A DNA stretch of 64,000 bases from an uncultured Clostridia bacterium (GTDB taxonomy: Bacteria > Bacillota > Clostridia > Oscillospirales > Ruminococcaceae): positions 36,139 to 100,138 of the forward strand of contig CANQWD010000007.1 of the NCBI GenBank assembly GCA_947627465.1. Direction: 5' to 3'. Made by a program: the position numbers and the translations under genes. The notes beneath the pieces were generated by a model. It searched no databases and was not told the DNA's origin. It saw only the letters and a list, made by a program, of their open reading frames with translations. This document shows positions 35,300-42,524 of the stretch, in pieces (the stretch's first letter is position 1; each line of letters starts with the position of its first letter).

Positions 35300-35382
35300 C
35301 GATATCCCTCCGTAAAAATAGTGTAGTAAACGTAAAAACAAAGTTGAATATAACCTTATATTTAACTTAAATTTACGGTTTT

Positions 35383-35411
35383 ATTATACTACTTTATTTT
35401 GTTTTTGTCAA
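35383..35411 (-). promoter_or_regulatory. Consensus sigma-A promoter, binding protein 2
   Basis: Minus strand TTGACA (35411-35406), 17 bases, TATAAT (35388-35383). Together with the conserved site at 35466-35475, its layout matches that of binding protein 1. Confidence 0.85.
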
Positions 35412-35465
35412 GCAATCGCTAAATTTTTGTAACAGTAAACAATATATACAACGCGCTTTAAGTGG

Positions 35466-35475
35466 TTTTGCACAT
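35466..35475. promoter_or_regulatory. Conserved TTTTGCACAT site upstream of binding protein 2
   Basis: Same string and same 55-base distance from the -35 as at 33485-33494. Confidence 0.5.
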
Positions 35476-35535
35476 TATTTTTTGGGCAAAAATGTGTAAT
35501 TCGCAATCATTTTACATAAAAGCGTTACAAAAAAT

Positions 35536-35628
35536 ATCTCTCTGCCGCGCGGGGCAGAGAGATAAATAAAAATTACAGATTGCAGAAAATTTGTGTCTTT
35601 TCGTTCTCTCCCGCTTCGCCGGGGAGAG
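35536..35628 (-). terminator. Two hairpins downstream of glyS
   Basis: The stretch 35476-35759 holds no gene. It has an 11-bp hairpin at 35536-35563 (ATCTCTCTGCC/GGCAGAGAGAT) and a second at 35606-35628 (CTCTCCC/GGGAGAG with a CTTCG-like loop). They lie past the glyS stop on the minus strand; either may end that transcript. Confidence 0.5.
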
Positions 35629-35759
35629 AGCGATGTTATAATACTAATTCCAAAGCAACGTATAGACATTTATTTGCTATCGCGCACCTGTCATCACGTC
35701 AAATTCCGCCTACACTTTGAACTTAGTATAAGCTCTTTTGGCAGCGTTTGTTTGAATTA

Positions 35760-37139
35760 TCAAAAGGAAACGCGTTCCTCTATATAAGCCTTAACTTCCG
35801 CTATCGGGATACGCACCTGCTGCATACTATCGCGTTCGCGGACGGTAACGCAGCCGTCGGTCTCGCTGTCGAAGTCGTATGTCACGCAGAACGGCGTGCC
35901 GACTTCGTCTTGTCTTCTGTACCGCTTGCCGATAGAGCCTGTCTCGTCGTAATCCGCCATAAAGCTCTTAGAAAGCTCGTCGTACAGCGCCAAAGCCTTT
36001 TCTCCGAGCTTTTTCGACAGCGGAAGAACGGCGGCTTTTATCGGCGCTATGGCGGGGTGGAAATGCAAGACCACTCTGGTGTCGTTCTTTTCCGCGTCAA
36101 CTAACTCTTCGTCGTATGCCTCGCAGATAAGAGCCAGCACGGTTCTGTCCAATCCGTAGGTGGACTCTATTATATAAGGCACAAATTTCTCGTTCGTTTC
36201 GGGGTCAAGGTACTCAATCTTCTGGCCGCTGTATTCTTGGTGACGGGAAAGGTCGAAATCCGTGCGGTTGTGCGTGCCGTTGATCTCGCCCCAGCCGAAC
36301 GGGAACAGGAACTCGATATCGCACGCCGCCTTAGCGTAGTGCGCCAGCTTTTCGTGGTCGTGATAGCGCAAATGCTCCTCTTTGATTCCGAGTTCGGTGA
36401 AAAACTTACGTCCGAACTCTTTAAAGTAGTCGTAAAGCTCGCCGTCCGTACCTTCTTTGCAGAACGTCTGAAATTCCATTTGTTCAAACTCTATGGTTCT
36501 GAACGTGAAGTTTTTCGGAGTGATCTCGTTTCTGAACGCCTTGCCTATCTGTCCGATAGAAAATGGCAGCTTCGCCCTCATAGACCGCTGAACGTTAAGG
36601 AAATTGACATATTCGCCCTGTGCGTTTTCGGGGCGGAGGTAGATAACGCTTTTGTTATCGTTTGTGGTTCCTCTGAATGTCTGGAACATAAGGTTGAATT
36701 CGCGTATATCCGTAAAATTATGCTTTCCGCAGTTGGGGCAGGGGATATGTTTATCCTTGATGTATTGGAACATTTCCTCTTTTGTCATGGAATCCGGGTG
36801 AGCGTCCGGGTCGAACGCTTCAATAAGATTGTCGGCTCTATGGCGCATTTTGCATTCCTTGCAGTCGAGCAGCGGGTCGGAAAAGCTGGCAACGTGTCCC
36901 GAAGCCTCCCAAACTCTGGGGTGCATAAGGATATCCGCGTCAAGCTCGTAGGAATTTCTGCGCTCTTGGATAAAGCGTTTTCTCCAGCAGTCTTTTACGG
37001 TGTTTTTAAGCCTTGCGCCGAGCGGGCCGTAATCCCACGTATTCGCGAGACCGCCGTATATTTCGCTTCCCGCGAAGATAAAACCTCTGCCCTTGCAAAG
37101 AGCGACAATCTTGTCCATAGATTTTTCCGTGTTGTTCAT
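35760..37139 (-). CDS. glyS: Glycyl-tRNA synthetase, alpha2 type
   Basis: 459 residues, the normal length for the dimeric class II enzyme (GlyQS/GRS1 type). Seen: GFIFAGSEIYGGLANTWDYGP-like motif 1 region, the zinc-like CxxC pairs (CKECK and CPNCGKHNF), motif 2 (FRNEITPKNFTFRTIEFEQMEF-like) and motif 3 (YGLDRTVLALICEA), and the C-terminal anticodon-binding domain (from about 365). It charges tRNA-Gly in the cytosol. The ATG at 37139 has a weakly placed AAAGGA; a Met seven codons later is an alternative. No T-box leader is recognised. Confidence 0.95.
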   Translation of the reverse strand: MNNTEKSMDKIVALCKGRGFIFAGSEIYGGLANTWDYGPLGARLKNTVKDCWRKRFIQERRNSYELDADILMHPRVWEASGHVASFSDPLLDCKECKMRHRADNLIEAFDPDAHPDSMTKEEMFQYIKDKHIPCPNCGKHNFTDIREFNLMFQTFRGTTNDNKSVIYLRPENAQGEYVNFLNVQRSMRAKLPFSIGQIGKAFRNEITPKNFTFRTIEFEQMEFQTFCKEGTDGELYDYFKEFGRKFFTELGIKEEHLRYHDHEKLAHYAKAACDIEFLFPFGWGEINGTHNRTDFDLSRHQEYSGQKIEYLDPETNEKFVPYIIESTYGLDRTVLALICEAYDEELVDAEKNDTRVVLHFHPAIAPIKAAVLPLSKKLGEKALALYDELSKSFMADYDETGSIGKRYRRQDEVGTPFCVTYDFDSETDGCVTVRERDSMQQVRIPIAEVKAYIEERVSF

Positions 37140-37163
37140 AATTTTTAATATATCCTTTCTTTA

Positions 37164-37183
37164 TCCCCAATGGTGTTGGGGGA
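37164..37183. repeat. C-rich/G-rich hairpin upstream of glyS
   Basis: TCCCCAA-TGGTG-TTGGGGGA, of the same type as the hairpins at 12184 and 15139. It lies between the broken lipoprotein gene and glyS. Confidence 0.4.
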
Positions 37184-37190
37184 GATTAAC

Positions 37191-37655
37191 TTATTTGCTT
37201 GACGCGTCCGCGGCGGCTTTCACTTCGAGCAAAAGCGCCATAAAGACGGACGGGAACCGCTGTTCGGCGGGTGCGTTCCGCACCGCTGTAAGGTCGCCCG
37301 TCGAGCGTTGTTGCCGCCGTAATCGCCGGTTCCATATCCTTGACCGCCGCCGAGAACTCCTTAAGGCAACACCGCACAAAGACCGCCCTACGGGCTTTGC
37401 CGCCCGCTTGCTTGCAAATTTTCCGTCATTTTTGCCCAAAATCTCCTCATAGGCGCCAGCCTTATTCGTCGATTTTATGCAATCTGACGAAAAATTAGGC
37501 GACGCAATCGGACGACAATCTCTGTGCGGTGTTGCCTTAAATCCATCCGCCAGCGCGTCTACATAATCTTTAGCCGTAAGCTCCTTGCCGCACGCCGTTA
37601 AGAGCGTAGGCGGAATTATCAGCGCTATTATAAGCTATACTATACGTTTTGTCAT
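37191..37655 (-). pseudogene. Broken lipoprotein gene interrupted by a miniature element
   Basis: From the ATG at 37655 the reading is MTKRIV, a TAG stop at codon 7, then a signal/lipobox-like LLTACGK and DYVDALADGFK, closely matching the intact gene at 37672. The match is cut at 37540 by an inserted element and resumes at 37360 with EFSAAVKDME. A later part in another frame (PSVFMALLLEVKAA) resembles the C-terminus of the intact paralogue. So it carries a nonsense mutation, an insertion and at least one frameshift. Confidence 0.8.
37365..37536. mobile_element. Miniature inverted-repeat element (172 bp) with TTAA target duplication
   Basis: The ends GGCAACACCGCACA and TGTGCGGTGTTGCC are inverted repeats (17 of 18 matching when extended). 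TTAA flanks both sides (37361-37364 and 37537-37540). Removing the element and one TTAA restores GGATTTAAGGAG, coding FKE exactly as in the paralogue at 38780, so this is a true insertion. It has no transposase and must have been moved in trans. Confidence 0.85.
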
Positions 37656-37671
37656 TTTTTCCTTTCGTTCA

Positions 37672-38250
37672 TTAAACCATCGAAAAATCACTTTCCGGAT
37701 TTGAGACGTCGCCCGCTTCGGCTTTCAGCTCTTTGATCAACTCACTAAAATAATCCGGAAATGCATCGCTGTCGGCGGCTTCCACAAGCGCTTTGAATTT
37801 GTTGCCGTTTTCCACACTCTCCTTTTCCGTTGTCGAAAACAGCCACTTCCACTCCGCGCGCGTGATCTCCTTTTCCTTTGCCAAAGGCTCGCCGATCAGC
37901 TTTTTATGCTTTTCGGCATACTTCTCGGGCGGGTTGATCTTCTGAAATTCGCACAGCTTCTCCAAAATATGAGCACAAGCCGTTGTGGATGCGGCTCTGT
38001 TCGCCTTTATTTCATTGAAAGTCGAATTTTCATCATAAGGCAATTCCGTGACTGCTTTCGAGTAATCGTGAAATTTCTCGCGTAAGGTATTGTAATATTC
38101 CTCAACGGACAGCGGCTCGCCCTCGACGGTTACGGTCGGGTCATTAAGCAGAATGTCCGGCACTGAAACTTCCTCGGTCTTACCGCACGCCGTTAAAAGA
38201 GCGAGCGGAATTATCAGCGCTATTATAAGCGCGGTTATACGTTTTGTCAT
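37672..38250 (-). CDS. Small lipoprotein with helical domain, intact member
   Basis: 192 residues, AAGGAG before the ATG. The signal peptide MTKRITALIIALIIPLALLTACGK ends in a lipobox with Cys near 22. The body is helical, with a conserved NPPEKYAEKHKKL segment near residue 105 that recurs in its neighbours as NPPSKYKDMHNKI and APPEGMTEFHGEF. It is tethered to the outer face of the membrane. No known family is recognised; ligand binding or cell-surface scaffolding is possible. The upstream paralogue ends 10 bases earlier. Confidence 0.8.
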   Translation of the reverse strand: MTKRITALIIALIIPLALLTACGKTEEVSVPDILLNDPTVTVEGEPLSVEEYYNTLREKFHDYSKAVTELPYDENSTFNEIKANRAASTTACAHILEKLCEFQKINPPEKYAEKHKKLIGEPLAKEKEITRAEWKWLFSTTEKESVENGNKFKALVEAADSDAFPDYFSELIKELKAEAGDVSNPESDFSMV

Positions 38251-38259
38251 TTTTACTCC

Positions 38260-38780
38260 TTATTGCAATGAGGGTTTAACGATTCCCGGTTCTTCGTTTA
38301 GACTGCGGATAAGTTCCAAATACAAGCTCGGGAAATACTCTTTTTTCTCGTCGCCGACTATCTTTTCGAGTTTTTTCCGATCTTGTCCAAGTCGTCTTGG
38401 CTTTTTGCCGTTTCGTACTTCGCGACGGCCTTATCCCAATCTCTCTCGTACTTCAGCGACTTCAGTATTTTATTGTGCATATCCTTGTACTTTGACGGCG
38501 GGTTCAGTTTTTCCAGACCGTCGTAAGCCGTTTCCCTATGCTTTATTATTTCTTTCAGGCTCGCGATATCTTCCGCGCTGCCAAACCGCCACTTCATTGC
38601 CAATGCCGCGAACTTTCCCGTACCGCTAGTAAACTCCTTAAAGCATTTATAGCTCTCGTTGTAATACGCCTGTATCGTCATCGGCTCGCCCACAGCCTTG
38701 CTTTGACTGCCGCACGCCGCAAACAATATCGTTATCGGTATCGCCAGCGCTATAATAAGCGCGGTCACTCGTTTTGTCAC
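38260..38780 (-). pseudogene. Frameshifted small lipoprotein, paralogue of the next gene
   Basis: It starts at GTG (38780) after AAAGGG; the signal peptide ends LFAACGSQ. The helical body contains CFKEFTSG and NPPSKYKDMHNKI. At a poly-A run (T6 at 38371-38376 on the plus strand) the frame is lost; adding one base restores KKLEKIVGDEKKEYFPSLYLELI and a stop at 38260, giving about 173 residues matching the paralogue to its end. Without correction the protein stops at 38358. Confidence 0.75.
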
Positions 38781-38797
38781 ATTTTTCCCTTTCCTTA

Positions 38798-38844
38798 GGC
38801 AACACCGCACAAAGACCGACCTACGGTCTTTGTACGGTGCTGCC
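38798..38844. mobile_element. Minimal copy of the GGCAACACC inverted-repeat element
   Basis: A 47-bp near-perfect palindrome made only of the two ends (GGCAACACCGCACAAAGACCG, 5-base centre, and its imperfect complement), flanked by CTTA on both sides (38794-38797 and 38845-38848). A 4-bp duplication matches the larger copy at 37365. It lies between two lipoprotein-cluster genes. Confidence 0.75.
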
Positions 38845-38852
38845 CTTACTGT

Positions 38853-39383
38853 TCAGAGCCACAAAAGCCCGCCGCGCCGTCTTTCAAGCCGTTGGAGCTT
38901 TTTCATAAACGCGCTCTCCGCGTAAAAGAAGCTGCCCTCGTCCTCGAGAGCGGAAACGGACTCTGACATCTCGTGAACGTAGCCCAAAAATTCGCTTTCG
39001 AGCATAACGTCGTGAAACATATTCTCATATTTATCAAGGAAACGGCGCATATCGGGAATAGCCGCGCGAACGGCGGCAAGCTCGTCTTTGAGTTTGCCCG
39101 GCACGGTGACCTTATCGAAATAATCGCACACCGAGCGCATTTTCTTGACGGCTTCGGAAGCGCGGGATTTGTTTTCGCGAACGTAATTCAGTGTTTGCGG
39201 CATACCGCTGTCGTGCGCGTCCAAAATTCCGTCCGTGATACTCACGATCTCATAAAAACCCTCCATGAGAGCCTTGTTATTGCTCTCGGCGGTCTTTATG
39301 TTGTGATGCGATATCAGCACCAAAACGAGCGGTATCAGGAATGTTCCCGCCACCGATATGATGTTTCTGAGAGTTTTGTTCAC
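38853..39383 (-). CDS. Membrane-anchored small helical protein
   Basis: 176 residues from a GTG with GGAGGTG. A single N-terminal membrane anchor (about 8-26) without a lipobox is followed by a helical extracytoplasmic domain. The middle (VTVPGKLKDELAAV) lines up in position with the NPPxKY segment of the neighbouring lipoproteins, so a shared ancestral helical bundle is likely but less certain. The C-terminus is very basic (LERRRGG). Function unknown. Confidence 0.7.
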   Translation of the reverse strand: MNKTLRNIISVAGTFLIPLVLVLISHHNIKTAESNNKALMEGFYEIVSITDGILDAHDSGMPQTLNYVRENKSRASEAVKKMRSVCDYFDKVTVPGKLKDELAAVRAAIPDMRRFLDKYENMFHDVMLESEFLGYVHEMSESVSALEDEGSFFYAESAFMKKLQRLERRRGGLLWL

Positions 39384-39409
39384 AGCGCACCTCCGTCCGG
39401 TTCAATGCG

Positions 39410-40555
39410 TTATTGTTTATCGAGCACAACTTTAGGCGCGGTGCCCACAATATTTCCGCTCGGAGAAATTCCCGCCGTTTTGCCGTTCCACTTCCACGAG
39501 CCTTTTTCAAAGTCCGAGAGAGCGGGGTGTTCCGCGCTGTCGAGAGAAGACGCGTCAAGGGCGTAAATTGCCGCGAACGCTTTGCCGTCGGCGTTTAAAT
39601 AAACTTCCGCGTAGCCGTCCATCAGACCCCTAAAGTTCTCTTTAAGATGTTCGGTAAGCGTTTGCGGTGTGTTATTCGCCTTGTCGGCGTCGGTTATCGC
39701 GCCCGAAACGGAAACCTCGCCGCCGCTCCACGATATCTTCACCGTACCCTCGGCGGGAGCGTTTCCGCCGTTATTCATATTATCAACAATCCAAAGATTT
39801 ACCGCGTACATTACCGTTTTCGCGTCGCTGTCCGCCGAGGTTACATTCGATTTCTCGGTATATTCGGCTATAGCGAGATTTTTCCGAATTATTTCGCTGT
39901 TTTCAACGCCGTCGGCAAACCACTTGTAATTCTTCATAAAGCTGTCGATGTCGAAGCTTTCCGCTTTATTTTGGAAATTTTCTCCAATGCTTTCAATTAA
40001 GGACGTATCTTCCAAATCGGTTTGGGCAATTTCTTTCAGCGTGCTGTTGTAAAGCCGCAGTATCTTCTCAAACTTTAAAAACTCGCCGTGAAACTCCGTC
40101 ATTCCCTCGGGCGGAGCAATGCCTTCGAGCGGAGCCAAAGCGACCTCGGCTTTTTGTGCGCACTCTATAAGATCCTTTTTCAGCTTTTCACGGTCGTTTT
40201 TACTGAGCGCTTCGATAAAATCCGCGTCGCTTGCCAAGGTTACCGCCGCGGCGTTTTCGCTTTCGTAAAGAACGATGACCCATTGAGCGGTGCAGTTGAT
40301 AACTTTCGCCTTGTATTGCTCTTCGGTAAGACTTTCGGTTTGCGAGACCGCGCTCTGCTCTGCGGAGACATCTTGTTTCTCTTGCGAACTTTGAGCGCTT
40401 TGTTGTTCGGCTCTGCTTTGTTCTGCCGCGCTTTGAACGCTTTGCGCGGACGTAGAACCGCTCGGGCTATCGCTCTGACGTTCTTCGCAGCCCGCGAGAG
40501 CGCTCGCCGCCAAAACGACCGCCAAAGCCGCCGCCGATTTTTTAAATTTTTTCAT
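39410..40555 (-). CDS. Lipoprotein with helical domain fused to a pilin-type head domain
   Basis: 381 residues from MKKFKKS with GGGAGA upstream. The signal peptide ends in ALAGCEE (lipobox Cys 23), followed by a Ser/Gln/Ala-rich spacer (25-75) and a helical domain (about 77-235) with the cluster motif PPEGMTEFH (148-156). From residue 238 to the end it matches the head of the major pilin at 28456: VTSADS, WI..N, NNGG.AP, TL..HLK, a YA.V..N..GKA.A..Y block, FEKGSWKW and GTAPK. The pilin membrane helix is missing. A pilin head on a lipid anchor could interact with or cap the pilus; this is inference. Confidence 0.85.
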   Translation of the reverse strand: MKKFKKSAAALAVVLAASALAGCEERQSDSPSGSTSAQSVQSAAEQSRAEQQSAQSSQEKQDVSAEQSAVSQTESLTEEQYKAKVINCTAQWVIVLYESENAAAVTLASDADFIEALSKNDREKLKKDLIECAQKAEVALAPLEGIAPPEGMTEFHGEFLKFEKILRLYNSTLKEIAQTDLEDTSLIESIGENFQNKAESFDIDSFMKNYKWFADGVENSEIIRKNLAIAEYTEKSNVTSADSDAKTVMYAVNLWIVDNMNNGGNAPAEGTVKISWSGGEVSVSGAITDADKANNTPQTLTEHLKENFRGLMDGYAEVYLNADGKAFAAIYALDASSLDSAEHPALSDFEKGSWKWNGKTAGISPSGNIVGTAPKVVLDKQ

Positions 40556-40571
40556 TTTTTCTCCCAACGCG

Positions 40572-41771
40572 TTATTGTTTCTTCTTTTTCCATTGCGGAA
40601 CAAACTCTTCCTGCCCCGTGTTGTCCACGAGCATAAACTCCTGATCGTAAACGGGAAGCGTAAAAACAGCGTATTCGCCGCAAACCTCGGCTCTCGCAAT
40701 ATCGTAGTTATTTGCGAAGCCGCCGTGGAAATAATATGCCGCGCCCACTTGCTCCAATTCCATACCCTCGAATTTTTTAAGCGGATAATATACGCAGACG
40801 TTGCCGTATTTTACGGTAAATTTATACGCCTTGGAAAGCGGCTTGCGTAAGCAGTAATCATCGTTGTAATAAGCATAATGCTTCGTAAACTCGCTTTGCT
40901 CTATTTCGGAGACAGCGACCCTGTCGCTGCTGTCCTCGTATTTTAGGCTCTCCGTAGGGAAATAGCAGTACCGGAAGTCATCACGGCTTTTCAATTTATA
41001 GCTTATTCCGCTTTCCTTACCGCTTGGCGTGAGTTCCACATAACCGGTTATGTATGGCGCGTATATCTCATAGGAATGGTCGTTGATATTTTCGAGCTTG
41101 GAAAATTCCTCCGCTCTTTGTTCGCTGTCAAACGAAGTCAGCTTGCACTCGATATCGTGACTTGTCAGCCACTCGGCGAGCGGACTGTCGGAAAGTTCCG
41201 CGTTCGCGAAAACCATTTCAAGCTTGCCCTTGCAGTCCTCCAAAGCCTCGTCTAGATCGTTTCCGTCAAAGCGGTTATGATACATTGAGCGCATAATCAA
41301 AAAGCGAGCATCATTCGGACAACCCCAATACGCTTCTATGACCTTGCCGCCAGCCTGAAATTCCGACACCTTATCAAAAAATGCCGCCTTTATCTCCTCG
41401 TCCTGATAGCTGTCGGCAAAGCCCGAAAAGTCGGGATTTTCAGCGGTTTTCGCCAAAACGTAAAATTTCTTGTCTCCGTTTTGCATAGCCACGATCTTAT
41501 CCTCTTCAAAATAGGCGTTGTAATTTGCGTGGTACTTGTCGTCGTCTTCGATAAGCTCCGCGTCGAAGCCGTACTTTTCCGAAACGTAAGCGGCGGCGTT
41601 TTCCCGCGCCCGCGCCGTCAGCGCTTCCTTTTCGTTATCCGCTCTGACGCGCCCTATCAGACTGTACAGCGAGCAGCTAAGCCCCAGCGCGAGCAAAACG
41701 ATGCCCACGATGACCCGCACTTTTGGTTTTTTTCGTTCTTTAGGGTCAACGGTTTTTTCGTCGGTTTCCAT
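40572..41771 (-). CDS. Unknown membrane-anchored protein
   Basis: 399 residues, GGAGG upstream. A Lys-rich cytoplasmic N-terminus is followed by a single membrane helix (about 20-40) and a large extracytoplasmic domain rich in Tyr, Asp and Glu. No domain recognised. It is first in the minus-strand cluster leading to the pilin-head lipoprotein, with 16 bases between the two, so they are probably co-transcribed. Confidence 0.75.
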   Translation of the reverse strand: METDEKTVDPKERKKPKVRVIVGIVLLALGLSCSLYSLIGRVRADNEKEALTARARENAAAYVSEKYGFDAELIEDDDKYHANYNAYFEEDKIVAMQNGDKKFYVLAKTAENPDFSGFADSYQDEEIKAAFFDKVSEFQAGGKVIEAYWGCPNDARFLIMRSMYHNRFDGNDLDEALEDCKGKLEMVFANAELSDSPLAEWLTSHDIECKLTSFDSEQRAEEFSKLENINDHSYEIYAPYITGYVELTPSGKESGISYKLKSRDDFRYCYFPTESLKYEDSSDRVAVSEIEQSEFTKHYAYYNDDYCLRKPLSKAYKFTVKYGNVCVYYPLKKFEGMELEQVGAAYYFHGGFANNYDIARAEVCGEYAVFTLPVYDQEFMLVDNTGQEEFVPQWKKKKQ

Positions 41772-41789
41772 ATATGACCTCCATACATA

Positions 41790-41828
41790 AAAAGGCGTAA
41801 AGCCCGTTAAACAGACTTTACGCCTTTT
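41790..41828. terminator. Strong intrinsic terminator
   Basis: A 13-bp stem AAAAGGCGTAAAG/CTTTACGCCTTTT with a 13-base loop; AAAA and TTTT on both sides make it usable in either direction. It follows the small genes at 41844 and 42040 on the minus strand. Confidence 0.85.
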
Positions 41829-41843
41829 GTGCGGTTTACGGCA

Positions 41844-42017
41844 TCAATCTTCGGGCAGTTCCAACGGCTGAAGTTTTACTTTAATTCGCTTCATCTGTTC
41901 GTCAATCGCGCCGACAACTTCATCCGCGTTTGTTTTCACCGCTACTTTCCGCAAGTCCGCAAACCTATAAAATACGTCTATAAGCAGCCCGATGTATTGC
42001 ATATCGGAGTTTTCCAT
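41844..42017 (-). CDS. Small unknown protein
   Basis: 57 residues from MENSDMQYIGLL, chosen because AAAGGAG lies 7 bases upstream; a longer in-frame reading overlaps the neighbouring gene and lacks a site. Helical, acidic C-terminus. It is 22 bases after the 48-residue gene and shares its promoter and terminator. Function unknown. Confidence 0.65.
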   Translation of the reverse strand: MENSDMQYIGLLIDVFYRFADLRKVAVKTNADEVVGAIDEQMKRIKVKLQPLELPED

Positions 42018-42039
42018 AATTCGCTCCTTTTGCGGTTTA

Positions 42040-42186
42040 TTATGATCTGATCTCCATTTCATCAAGCTTTTTGATCAGTTCGTCAATTTTTTCTTTCACG
42101 GCGGTCTCGTTAGCGGCTTGTTGCTGCATTTCAAGAAATTTTTCAATTTCTTTAATATCTCCAACGGTTAAAACCTGTTTCGGCAT
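42040..42186 (-). CDS. Very small helical protein (48 residues)
   Basis: ATG at 42186 preceded by GGGGGGTG and a promoter 30 bases upstream. The product MPKQVLTVGDIKEIEKFLEM... is an amphipathic coiled-coil-like peptide ending MEIRS. It is first of a two-gene unit. It is too short for routine detection, but the ribosome site, promoter and downstream partner support it. Confidence 0.65.
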   Translation of the reverse strand: MPKQVLTVGDIKEIEKFLEMQQQAANETAVKEKIDELIKKLDEMEIRS

Positions 42187-42219
42187 AGTTTCACCCCCCT
42201 TTTTTGTATTCTTGTACCT

Positions 42220-42248
42220 ATTATATCACATTTCATCCAAAATTTCAA
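42220..42248 (-). promoter_or_regulatory. Sigma-A promoter of the two small genes
   Basis: Minus strand TTGAAA (42248-42243), 17 bases, TATAAT (42225-42220). Confidence 0.75.
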
Positions 42249-42283
42249 GGGGAACGTGTAAAGTCTGTTTAATTTTCAAAGAA

Positions 42284-42520
42284 CTAGCCTTTCGGCGGCG
42301 CGCAGTACGTTTCACACACCAAAGCGCGAATTTCCTCAAGCCGACGCTCGTAGCCCGACAGAACGTCGACGTTTGTTTCTTTGCGGCTTTTTTCGTATAG
42401 GTTCATCGTTTCGTCTTTGAGTTTAAGGATATCGGCGGGAATGACGGCGTTTGTTACCACGTAACGTTCGGTTATGATTTGCAGAATCTCGGCGGAGAGT
42501 TTATTTGCTTTAAGCGTCAT
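42284..42520 (-). CDS. Small unknown helical protein downstream of ilvE
   Basis: 78 residues, starting 5 bases after the ilvE stop, so it is co-transcribed and probably translated by reinitiation (only a weak GAGAAAG site). Helical, with a basic middle and the tail CETYCAPPKG. No family recognised. Confidence 0.6.
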   Translation of the reverse strand: MTLKANKLSAEILQIITERYVVTNAVIPADILKLKDETMNLYEKSRKETNVDVLSGYERRLEEIRALVCETYCAPPKG

Positions 42521-42524
42521 AGCG

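Noticed and set aside
35300..35759. T-box or other glycine-responsive leader for glyS
   Set aside because: This region is downstream of glyS. The true upstream region (37140-37190) is too short and lacks T-box landmarks.
37140..37452. Separate small genes in the region upstream of glyS
   Set aside because: The frames are pieces of the broken lipoprotein gene and its inserted element, or their antisense shadows.
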